A stretch of DNA of 17,725 nt from CAIMMJ01 sp037131955 (lineage in GTDB: Bacteria > Bacteroidota > Bacteroidia > UBA4408): assembly GCA_037131955.1 (NCBI GenBank), contig JBAXQC010000055.1:1-17725 (forward strand), written 5' to 3'. Positions 1 through 7,236 of the stretch are shown here, in pieces. The position numbers and the translations under genes were made by a program. Position 1 is the stretch's first letter; each line of letters opens with the position of its first letter. The notes beneath the pieces were generated by a model. The model saw only the letters and a program-made list of their open reading frames with translations. It was not told where the DNA came from and did no database searches.

Positions 1-269
1 GTACTTCTGGCTTTAAAAGTAATAGCACCCGGTTGTTGTCCCACCCAAATTAGCAATGCATCTCCGTCTTCGTCAAGCCTTAATGCTTGAGAGCCACAAG
101 AATTAGCAGCACCATAAATTGTTCCTGTAGCACCAACATTTATATGTTGCCAACCGTTTGGTATTGCTGCATAATTTTCTACGTCCCAAGATGTAGGAAC
201 GGGTGCTTGTGCAAAAGTAAGCATGCTTACTAAAAGTGCAAAGGCTGTAATGAGTAGATTTTTTTTCAT
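1..269 (-). CDS. Secreted protein, N-terminal fragment (cut by window start)
   Basis: An open frame begins with ATG at 269 on the minus strand and runs off the left edge after 89 codons without a stop. The protein starts with a signal peptide (MKKNLLITAFALLVSMLTFAQA), probably cleaved after FAQA near residue 22. Next come SWDVENY and IPNGWQ, then SCGSQALRLDEDGDALLIW and ITFKAR. This pattern resembles the beta-sandwich ('ENFE..P.GW ... al.l ... l.f..r') region found in many Bacteroidota secreted proteins that carry a T9SS sorting domain; that resemblance is from memory and the C-terminus is missing. The ATG lies only 4 bp after the stop of the lipoprotein gene, so it is the last visible gene of the minus-strand cluster. 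Function is unknown. It could be a surface carbohydrate-, nucleic-acid- or protein-binding protein or enzyme. Confidence 0.72.
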   Translation of the reverse strand, partial: MKKNLLITAFALLVSMLTFAQAPVPTSWDVENYAAIPNGWQHINVGATGTIYGAANSCGSQALRLDEDGDALLIWVGQQPGAITFKARS

Positions 270-273
270 TTAT

Positions 274-822
274 TTATTGATTTATTTTTTCGAGTTTAAA
301 ATAACATTCTTCATTAAGCCTAAATGGTGTTCCATTTAAAAACAATTGATTATTATTGGGTTCATCAAATTCAAATCGATACATAGGAAAAGGAATTTGA
401 GGTAAAATTGGCTTACGGTAAATGTTATTGTATTTTATAGTTTTCGTGTTTTTGACGTCAAATGATATTTCCTTTTTATTGATATTGAAATAAAATGTAT
501 CTACTAAGTCTTTTATTAATTCATTTGAATAATCTATCTTATAAACTCCCCTTTGTGAAGCTGTATAAGGATTATTATTTTCAAAAAACTCAATAGAGTG
601 AACATCACTTTTGATATCAAAAATATCATTCAAGTCATAAATAGTATCTATTTTAGGCTTAGTGGAGGTTGCCGGAATTGTATATTTTTCAAAATATTTG
701 AACTCTGTAATTTTCCATTTTCCTTGGATGGAACCGAGCTTTTTTGAAATTGCCTCCTTTTCGCATGAAGATAATACCAATAACAAAGAAAAGACGATAG
801 AATTAAATATTAATTTTTTCAT
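274..822 (-). CDS. Small lipocalin-like lipoprotein
   Basis: A 182-residue protein with a lipoprotein signal peptide: MKK, a hydrophobic stretch, then the lipobox LSSC with the lipidated cysteine at residue 20. The mature start, CEKEAISKK, is charged; Bacteroidota surface-export signals are also charged, but this one is not a clear match. The mature part begins with G-S-I-Q-G-K-W-K-I-T-E at about 30-40, the opening strand seen in lipocalin-like Bacteroidota lipoproteins. Alternating beta-type segments follow (HSIEFFENN, GVYKIDY, YFNINKKEISFDV, YRFEF, CYFKLEKI), consistent with a single small barrel. No enzyme motif is visible. It lies 6 bp downstream of the TonB-receptor gene and 4 bp upstream of the next secreted protein, so it is probably co-expressed and may be an accessory binding lipoprotein of the receptor. 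The role is inferred from position and the fold assignment is tentative. Confidence 0.75.
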   Translation of the reverse strand: MKKLIFNSIVFSLLLVLSSCEKEAISKKLGSIQGKWKITEFKYFEKYTIPATSTKPKIDTIYDLNDIFDIKSDVHSIEFFENNNPYTASQRGVYKIDYSNELIKDLVDTFYFNINKKEISFDVKNTKTIKYNNIYRKPILPQIPFPMYRFEFDEPNNNQLFLNGTPFRLNEECYFKLEKINQ

Positions 823-828
823 ATCAAT

Positions 829-3564
829 TTAAAAAGTGGCAGTTACAGAAAAAACCCATCTTCTACCTAAACCTACATTTACGTTTGCAGAGGGTGCATT
901 AAAATTTTGAGCAGTTCCAAATCCATTGTCTTGGGCATCTGTTATATAAAAGCTATCTAACAAATTTAAGACAGAGGCCCTAAAATCGTATTTGTGATTG
1001 TTGTTAAACATAGAATAACCAAGGCTTAAATCCATCATATAGTAATCGGGCAATCGCCATGATTGTCTTCCTAGATTAGGGCCGTATTTGTTATCTAAAT
1101 CTTCTATAACAAGTGCTTCAGGAGAAAAGTTGGCATAGTTTCTACTAAAATAATTAAATTGAGGTTTAATATAAACACCTTTTATTGGCTCGTATCTGAA
1201 TGAGGCCGCATAAGTAAACTGTGCAGCATCACCAACTTTAACTCCTGTTGGGTCAAATTCTGCTCTTGCAACTTCATTCCCCACTTGATCGAATAATATT
1301 GCAGTGGCTGGCTTTATCCACTCCCAATCGCCCAAAGAAACCATACCTTCAAATGTTAATACTTTTAATGGCCTAAATGCAAAATCTAGCTCCACACCTT
1401 TGTGCAAAGCTGCCATTCCAGAGGCATAACTAGAAAAAATCTCTGTAGGATTTAGTGGGTCTGCTAAACTAACACTTACAGGTCTGTTGTTCCAAATGGT
1501 ATAATATCCATTTATATTTGCAGAGAACACAGATGATTTTATACTGTATCCTAATTCAGCAGACTTAATCTCCTCATTTTTTACACCTTGCACAATCTTG
1601 TTGGAACTGGCTATCACAAAACTCATAAGGGGTGCTCTTGAGAAATAGCCAAGATTAAAAAACAAGTTTTGTCTTTCATCTAAATTAAAATTCATGCCTC
1701 CTTTTATTACTCCTCCTTTTAAATACACAATATCTGTGGCATTATTTTTTAATCCTTCCGAATTTCTATCATAATCTACCCCTTTGTAATTTATTTTATC
1801 ACTAAACCCAATTTCTAAAGTTGTATCTCCCACTGCAAGGGTTTTCTTAGCAAAATAATTAGTTTGCTGGTAGCCACTATAAGAACCACTTACGTTTATA
1901 AATGCAGTCCACCAGCCTCCCTTGTATTCTGCCATTCCAAATAATCCTGACCAACCAATATTTCTTCTAATATTTTGATTTATAACAGTACCTTTTCTCT
2001 GAACATCTATAGGATTTTCATTAAAATTAGCATAAGCATTCACATAATCGCCACCCAATAAATCATCTACTTTGCTGTATACTCTTCCTTGAAAAAACCT
2101 AAAATCAAATCCACCAGAAATCTCTAATTTATTGGTAGGGTTATAAGAAAAAGTTGAAAGTGTTCCATACCAAGCATGGTCGTTGTAATTTTTCCTTAAG
2201 TAAGTTTGAGATTTCTTTTCACCCAGTGTTGCTGCATTTATAGAGTCGGGTGCGGAATAAAAGTTTTTGTTATATGATTGCTGAATGTCTAATTGACCAT
2301 TGATATTTAATGGAACTGAGGCTCCAACAAGCTGCGTTCCATATCCCGAACCAAAGGAGGCATAAGCCATATTGGTAATGTAAAATTTATCATTTACTGT
2401 CCAAAAATCTCTGATACTAATTACCGGTTTATGGTATTGATTGATGTTGCTTCTAAAGATTTCTTGTTGATTGTTATTACTTCCATCCTTTCTTCTAAGA
2501 TATCCCCAAGATGGATTATACCTTCTACTGAATGAGTTATTTGTTTGACCTGTGGTGTCTAAACCTAATTTTTGTGCCTCAGAAAGAGAGTATGTTGAAA
2601 CAGGAGTTGTTACAAAATTTCGTTGAGCACTAGTTTGTGGTGCCCCAAAACCACTTAAACTTAAGTGGTGTTTACCCACTTGTTTTTCTATTTTTAGATA
2701 ATAAAACAATCGCTCAGAATTTAAATTATCTACCCAACCATCGTTTTTTCCATAAGAAAAAGCAGAACTTATTGACCAGTTTCCTTTTAGTTTACCGCTA
2801 TTAAAACTTAGGGTAGTTCTTAAGTTATTGTTGTTGCCAAATTCTTGTTTAATTACAAATCTTCTGTTTACTTCTATTCCACTGGTTAAGATATTCATAG
2901 TACCACCAATTGCAGGAATTGCCAATTTACTGGCTCCTAAGCCTCGTTGAACCTGAACGGCTTTTGTTTGATTGTCTAAACCAAACCAATTGCTCCAAAA
3001 AACTCTACCGTTGTGCATGTCGTTCATGGGTATTCCATCCAACAACACCATTACGTTTTGAGAATTAAACCCTCTAATGCTAATTCTGGCATCACCATCA
3101 CCCCCACCCCTTTGAGTAGCATACACACCGGGTGTTGAATTAAGAATCATAGGCAAATCCTGAGTTCCCAATTGTTCTTGAATTTTTTGAGGGGTTATGT
3201 TAGAAAAAGCAACAGGTGTTTTTCGTGCAATGGCAATATCGGCCACAATCTCCACTTCTTGCAAAACTTTTGTTTCTAGTGGAGAGTTGAGTGTAACTGT
3301 ATTACCTTTTATAGTTACCTTTTTTTCTATTGGATTGTAGCCCACATAAGAAATTGTAATGGTATAATCGCCGTCCTCTAATTTCAAAAAATAATTTCCA
3401 TCCAGGTCAGTGGCTACAGCTTTAGCATTGCCTGCCGAAACGGTAGCGCCAATAAGTGGTTCGCCCGTAATGGCATCCGTCAAGATTCCTTTTATTCCTG
3501 ATTTTTGAGCAAATACAGAGATTGAAAATAGCAGAAATACACAAAAAGTAATTCTAAATTTCAT
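829..3564 (-). CDS. TonB-dependent outer-membrane receptor with carboxypeptidase-regulatory-like domain
   Basis: A 911-residue outer-membrane transporter that would import a ligand into the periplasm using TonB/ExbBD energy. A signal peptide (to about residue 20, FAQ) is followed by a carboxypeptidase-regulatory-like beta-sandwich at about 21-100 (GIKGILTDAITGEPLIGA, YTITISYVGY). A TonB-box-like segment EVEIVAD lies near 103-109. The plug covers about 115-235, with ISIRGFNSQNVMVLLDGIPM and the conserved NG-WSNWFGLD stretch. The remainder is a 22-strand-type barrel, and the C-terminus VFSVTATF ends in phenylalanine as expected for BAM insertion. Length is normal for the family. There is no SusD homologue next to it, so it is not a classical SusCD pair; the neighbours are a lamin-tail T9SS protein (13 bp upstream) and a lipoprotein (6 bp downstream). 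The plug resembles Bacteroidota receptors often annotated as iron-type, but the substrate cannot be assigned. Confidence 0.95.
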   Translation of the reverse strand: MKFRITFCVFLLFSISVFAQKSGIKGILTDAITGEPLIGATVSAGNAKAVATDLDGNYFLKLEDGDYTITISYVGYNPIEKKVTIKGNTVTLNSPLETKVLQEVEIVADIAIARKTPVAFSNITPQKIQEQLGTQDLPMILNSTPGVYATQRGGGDGDARISIRGFNSQNVMVLLDGIPMNDMHNGRVFWSNWFGLDNQTKAVQVQRGLGASKLAIPAIGGTMNILTSGIEVNRRFVIKQEFGNNNNLRTTLSFNSGKLKGNWSISSAFSYGKNDGWVDNLNSERLFYYLKIEKQVGKHHLSLSGFGAPQTSAQRNFVTTPVSTYSLSEAQKLGLDTTGQTNNSFSRRYNPSWGYLRRKDGSNNNQQEIFRSNINQYHKPVISIRDFWTVNDKFYITNMAYASFGSGYGTQLVGASVPLNINGQLDIQQSYNKNFYSAPDSINAATLGEKKSQTYLRKNYNDHAWYGTLSTFSYNPTNKLEISGGFDFRFFQGRVYSKVDDLLGGDYVNAYANFNENPIDVQRKGTVINQNIRRNIGWSGLFGMAEYKGGWWTAFINVSGSYSGYQQTNYFAKKTLAVGDTTLEIGFSDKINYKGVDYDRNSEGLKNNATDIVYLKGGVIKGGMNFNLDERQNLFFNLGYFSRAPLMSFVIASSNKIVQGVKNEEIKSAELGYSIKSSVFSANINGYYTIWNNRPVSVSLADPLNPTEIFSSYASGMAALHKGVELDFAFRPLKVLTFEGMVSLGDWEWIKPATAILFDQVGNEVARAEFDPTGVKVGDAAQFTYAASFRYEPIKGVYIKPQFNYFSRNYANFSPEALVIEDLDNKYGPNLGRQSWRLPDYYMMDLSLGYSMFNNNHKYDFRASVLNLLDSFYITDAQDNGFGTAQNFNAPSANVNVGLGRRWVFSVTATF

Positions 3565-3577
3565 TTAAATCAGCGAA

Positions 3578-5296
3578 TTAGTTTTTTGTAAATCTAGTTG
3601 AACCAACCTTGCCTTCTTTATTTATGATTCTCGCAAAATAAATCCCAGCAGATAAATTAGAAATGTCAATGGTGCTGCTAGGTGAATTTGGGCAAACATC
3701 AAATAGAATTTTGCTTGAATAGTCAAATATACTTATCAGCTTTATTTCTGAGCCAGCAGAAAAAGTAATATTATTTTGTGCAGGATTAGGGAATGCAACA
3801 ACAGTTAATTTTTTAAAGTTTTCAGCAATTCCTACAGTATTTCCAACAGTAAATGTTGCGTAGCTGCTGCAAGGACCTTCCAAAAGCGTAAGTGTATATG
3901 TTCCAGGGTTTAAATTTGAAACAGAATTAAGGGTAGAATTAGCTATAGTATCGTTTCCTAGGGTCCAAATATAAATTACATTTGCAGCTCCTGTTACAGA
4001 AACTGTAATTGAGCCATTGGCACATGTATCGCAAGAGGCTGCTACAACAGAACTTGAACTAATCTCGGAACCTCCCGGATCAGAAATACTAGCAAAATAA
4101 GTAAAAGTACAGCCAGTAGCATCTGTAACAACACATGAATAAGAGCCAGCTCCAATATTTGAAATTGTATCATTTACAACACCATTTTCCCATAGGTATT
4201 GAAATGGAGCGTTTGCTCCCGATACAACTATGGATGCAGAACCGTCGCTGGCACCACAAGCGCTTGGGTTAGCTGTAGTAAACTGTGCTGAAGGAGCCGC
4301 TTTTTGAACAATGGAAATAGATTTAGTAATGCTGCATCCTTGCGGATCTGAAATTGTTACTGTAAAAGTACCTACTGGTAATAAAGCTGTTTGACTTAAT
4401 GTGCCATTACTCCAAGAATATGATAAAGTTGGATTACCCGGAACATTTGAAACATTGGTGGTAATCGATGTTGATTGCCCTTGACAAACGACAGTATCTC
4501 CTTGAAAAGAAACGGTAACTCCATTAAATATGGAACAAGCACAAATACACTCATGACTGCCTAAGCCATAAAAAGTATTTACAGGCAAAGAATCCCACTG
4601 CACACTTGCATCAAAAGTAGCCGGTTGAGGATTTACTGTTACACCGTTTTGAACATCGTATTTTCTAAATAATGTTTTATCTTGTGTCCAATATTGAAGA
4701 AAATAAGCTCCCGGAGGTGTAAATCCCACAGGCATACTAGAAAAAGGAGGTAAAATTGTCCAGCCCGCAGTTGGAGAGGCTGTTCCGTTGTTGTTTTTAG
4801 GTTGTTCGCCAATACAAGCAAAAATATCAACGTTGCTCCATGTGCCACCTACGTTTTTTTGCAAGGCCAATGCATCGTCTCCATTAAAACATAATACCCT
4901 TGGTTGACCTGTTCCTGTTGCACAGCCTGGGCAAAGCAAGGTATCTGCTACTGCTTGCAATTCTAAATCTATGGGAGCACTTTGACCTGTTCCGTTGGGA
5001 TCGGTAAGGTTCAAAGCCATTACGTATACATCTTTTGCTGCAAGCGTAATATTCACTGGTAAATTTAAAACGTGTTGAGGATCAATTGGCTCAAGTGTAT
5101 TAGAATTTCCATTGTCGTGACGAATCAACCTGTAGTTTGCCAAAGAAACTGGATTGTTTGTAGGGTTGTAAATTTCAATTGCTTTGTTATTTCCTGAACC
5201 TTCTACGTATTCCGAAATAAACAATTCGTTGCATTGTGCTTGTGCAAAATTAAGTGTTGCCACAAACCCAAAAATTGAAAGTAATAATTTTTTCAT
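3578..5296 (-). CDS. Lamin-tail-domain surface protein with SprB-like repeats and T9SS sorting domain
   Basis: A 572-residue secreted protein. The signal peptide ends around AQAQ (residue 21). A lamin tail domain follows at about 22-250: ELFISEYVEGSGNNKAIEIY, FNGDDALAL, DKTLFRK, and the closing F-D-A-S-V-Q-W ... GLGSHEC. Three cysteine-bracketed Ig/SprB-like repeats come next: about 260-330 (C271/C321, YSWSNG), 335-408 (C347/C396, YLWENG) and 412-487 (C422 or C425/C476). The end, about 497-572, is a type A T9SS sorting domain with VVAFPNPAQNNI, ISNLSAGIYFARI and KVGSTRFTKN. Cys pairs LCPGC (122/125) and CICAC (250/252/254) are notable within the lamin-tail part. It is the first gene of the cluster, 13 bp before the receptor gene. 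The protein is expected to be exported through T9SS and anchored on, or released from, the cell surface. A binding or adhesion role is inferred; no catalytic residues were recognised. Confidence 0.9.
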   Translation of the reverse strand: MKKLLLSIFGFVATLNFAQAQCNELFISEYVEGSGNNKAIEIYNPTNNPVSLANYRLIRHDNGNSNTLEPIDPQHVLNLPVNITLAAKDVYVMALNLTDPNGTGQSAPIDLELQAVADTLLCPGCATGTGQPRVLCFNGDDALALQKNVGGTWSNVDIFACIGEQPKNNNGTASPTAGWTILPPFSSMPVGFTPPGAYFLQYWTQDKTLFRKYDVQNGVTVNPQPATFDASVQWDSLPVNTFYGLGSHECICACSIFNGVTVSFQGDTVVCQGQSTSITTNVSNVPGNPTLSYSWSNGTLSQTALLPVGTFTVTISDPQGCSITKSISIVQKAAPSAQFTTANPSACGASDGSASIVVSGANAPFQYLWENGVVNDTISNIGAGSYSCVVTDATGCTFTYFASISDPGGSEISSSSVVAASCDTCANGSITVSVTGAANVIYIWTLGNDTIANSTLNSVSNLNPGTYTLTLLEGPCSSYATFTVGNTVGIAENFKKLTVVAFPNPAQNNITFSAGSEIKLISIFDYSSKILFDVCPNSPSSTIDISNLSAGIYFARIINKEGKVGSTRFTKN

Positions 5297-5318
5297 AGTT
5301 TATTTTTATAGTTCTTGG

Positions 5319-5326
5319 CAAAATTA
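5319..5326 (-). promoter_or_regulatory. Possible Bacteroidota -7 box for the surface/uptake cluster
   Basis: Read on the minus strand these bases are TAATTTTG, an exact match to the Bacteroidota -7 consensus TAnnTTTG, 22 bp before the ATG at 5296. That would give a short leader. No clear TTG element is seen 17-23 bp further upstream, so the call rests on the -7 match alone in AT-rich DNA. Confidence 0.35.
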
Positions 5327-5389
5327 AGCTAAAGAAATTAAATAGCTATACTTTTTTAGGCTAATGTTATTATCAAATGGTTAATTAAA

Positions 5390-5420
5390 TTGGTTATTTA
5401 TGATTTTAAATCAATCTTTG
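5390..5420 (+). promoter_or_regulatory. Possible promoter of the HAD-permease-ATPase operon
   Basis: TTG at 5390-5392 is followed, 20 bp later, by AATCTTTG at 5413-5420. The latter matches the TAnnTTTG consensus except in its first base. The ATG at 5437 lies 16 bp after this box, so the leader would be about 10 bases or fewer. Spacing fits the 17-23 bp described for this phylum. The region is AT-rich, so chance matches are likely. Confidence 0.4.
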
Positions 5421-5436
5421 AAATGTAATTAAATCT

Positions 5437-6075
5437 ATGAACATAAATAATTTTGACTCTATCATCTTTGACTTGGGTGGCGTTATATGGAACATTAGCT
5501 ACCAAGCCACATCCGATGCATATATAAAATTGGGCTTTACCGACTTTAACAATTGGTATTCGCAGGCTAACCAAAAGGACTTGTTTAACAAAATAGAAAC
5601 AGGTAAAATTTCTGAAAATGATTTTTACAACGAAATAAGGAAAGTTAGCGGACTAAACCTCAGCAACTCTGAAATTGAAAATGCCTGGAATGCTATGCTC
5701 TTGGATTTACCAACAGAACGGATAGAATTGATTAGCCAGATTGCCAAAACAAAACCCATCTATTTGTTGAGCAACACCAACGAAATTCACCTAAAAAAAA
5801 TTGAGGAACTGCTCAAAAACGAGGAAACCAATTGGGACCGTTTTTGTGGAATTTTCACAAAAGTATATTTGAGTTGCAGAGTAGGGATGAGAAAACCAAA
5901 TGAAGATATTTTTTTGAAAGTTTTAAACGACAATAATTTAAATGCCAGCAAAACACTTTTTATTGAAGACTCTATACAGCATATTGAAACTGCCGACAAA
6001 ATTGGAATTCAAACGCTATTTTTGCAACCCAATCCTGCCAACCAAAAAACAATAATTAGCGAATTAGTAATTTGA
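5437..6075 (+). CDS. HAD-superfamily phosphatase, YihX-like
   Basis: A 212-residue cytoplasmic HAD hydrolase (subfamily IA type). Motif I is IIFDLGGVIW with the nucleophile at D12. The usual second aspartate (+2) is glycine, as in E. coli YihX (FDLGNV). Motif II is YLLSNTNEIH (S112, followed by N113), motif III is the lysine of GMRKP (K153), and motif IV is LFIEDSIQHIETA (E177/D178). The segment VYLSCRVGMRKPNEDIF aligns closely with YLSQDLGMRKPEARIY of YihX as remembered; YihX dephosphorylates alpha-D-glucose-1-phosphate. Length (199 in YihX) is also comparable. The helical cap is at about 20-90. Substrate is not certain, because this clade acts on various sugar phosphates. It is the first gene of a plus-strand operon; its TGA overlaps the TTG start of the permease gene. 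Confidence 0.9.
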   Translation: MNINNFDSIIFDLGGVIWNISYQATSDAYIKLGFTDFNNWYSQANQKDLFNKIETGKISENDFYNEIRKVSGLNLSNSEIENAWNAMLLDLPTERIELISQIAKTKPIYLLSNTNEIHLKKIEELLKNEETNWDRFCGIFTKVYLSCRVGMRKPNEDIFLKVLNDNNLNASKTLFIEDSIQHIETADKIGIQTLFLQPNPANQKTIISELVI

Positions 6076-7202
6076 AGATTGCAACTAAAATAGGTTTTGA
6101 ATACTACCAAAAATTCAAACAAAACAAATTGGCACTTGCTGGTTTAATTGTAATTGTAATAGCTAGTATTATCGGTTTTTTAGGCTCAAACATTCGCCCC
6201 GATTCCAGCAAAGATTCCAATCAAATGTGTTTGAACATTGCAAGGCAAAAACCAGGCTTTTCTTGCTTTTTATTCTATTCGCAAGGATTACCCAAAACAT
6301 CTAACTTTTTTGAAAAACTTTTTTTAGGAGGAGATGAAACCGGAACAAAAGTATTGGCGATAAGTGCTTTTTCATTTGAATCCGAAAACATTATCTATTC
6401 TGAATTTCATCCTTCGGGTTTGGTAATTAAAAAAAAAGAACCCTTAAAAAATATAGTGCCGCAGCTTAGTGCAGCCGATGCAAAAACTAAAATTGAAAAT
6501 GAACTTATTGTAAAAAAAACGTTTTGGTTAGGAACAGATAGGTTTGGCCGTGACCTCCTGAGCCGAATAATGGCAGGGATATTAATTAGCCTTTCGGTAG
6601 GATTTATTGCTGTTTTTATTTCTTTGCTTATTGGCATTTCTTTGGGTGCTTTTGCGGGTTATTACGGAGGTAAAATTGATTCCTTAATTTCTTGGTTCGT
6701 AAATGTTATTTGGGCAATTCCAACCTTGCTTTTAGTAATTGCAATTACATTATTATTAGGCAAAGGATTTTGGCAAGTGTTTGTGGCAGTAGGCTGCAGC
6801 ATGTGGGTAGAAGTAGCACGAATGGTAAGAGGACAATTTTTATCCATCAAAGAAAAGGAATACATACAAGCGGCCAAACTATTGGGGCTAAGCGATACCA
6901 AAATTATTTTCAAACACATTTTGCCTAATACATTTGGGCCCATAATAGTAATAGCTGCATCTAATTTTGCCAACGCAATTTTGCTAGAAGCTGGCTTAAG
7001 TTTTTTGGGTATTGGAGCTCAACCTCCAATGCCAAGCCTTGGAACAATTATAAAAGACCACTATGGATACATTACAATGGATGCCTCTTTTTTGGCAGTA
7101 TTTCCTGGCTTGACAATTATGCTGTTGGTTTTGGCTTTTGTAATGACAGGCAATGGAATTAGAGATGCATTGGATGTGAAACAAATTTCAAAATCTATTT
7201 AA
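6072..7202 (+). CDS. OppC/DppC-like ABC transporter permease with enlarged periplasmic segment
   Basis: A 376-residue inner-membrane permease of the peptide/nickel (Opp/Dpp) type. The TTG start (6072-6074) overlaps the HAD stop TGA (6073-6075), implying translational coupling. It is preferred because the typical OppC opening KFKQNKLALAGLIVIVI begins only about 14 residues in, and the next in-frame ATG (residue 52) would remove the first membrane helix. TM1 is about 20-38. The transport domain starts with LGTDRFGRDLLSRI (153-166) and has further helices to about 360. The coupling (EAA) motif is QAAKLLGLSDTKIIFKHILP (266-285), where an ATPase would dock. Between TM1 and the transport domain lie about 110 residues with two cysteines (C53, C65), longer than in E. 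coli OppC (302 aa total). No OppA, OppB or ATPase gene is adjacent, so its partners must be elsewhere. Transport of peptides is inferred from the family. Confidence 0.93.
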   Translation: MKIATKIGFEYYQKFKQNKLALAGLIVIVIASIIGFLGSNIRPDSSKDSNQMCLNIARQKPGFSCFLFYSQGLPKTSNFFEKLFLGGDETGTKVLAISAFSFESENIIYSEFHPSGLVIKKKEPLKNIVPQLSAADAKTKIENELIVKKTFWLGTDRFGRDLLSRIMAGILISLSVGFIAVFISLLIGISLGAFAGYYGGKIDSLISWFVNVIWAIPTLLLVIAITLLLGKGFWQVFVAVGCSMWVEVARMVRGQFLSIKEKEYIQAAKLLGLSDTKIIFKHILPNTFGPIIVIAASNFANAILLEAGLSFLGIGAQPPMPSLGTIIKDHYGYITMDASFLAVFPGLTIMLLVLAFVMTGNGIRDALDVKQISKSI

Positions 7203-7236
7203 TCAATAAAGATAATAACCACGATTACTAAATACA

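Noticed and set aside
829..3564. SusC-type glycan receptor of a polysaccharide utilisation locus
   Set aside because: No SusD homologue or glycoside hydrolase is adjacent, and the plug/barrel sequence resembles the shorter non-SusC receptors (911 residues).
4914..4932. CxxC in LCPGC as a haem-binding motif
   Set aside because: No histidine follows the second cysteine (the next residue is alanine), so it is not a c-type haem site.
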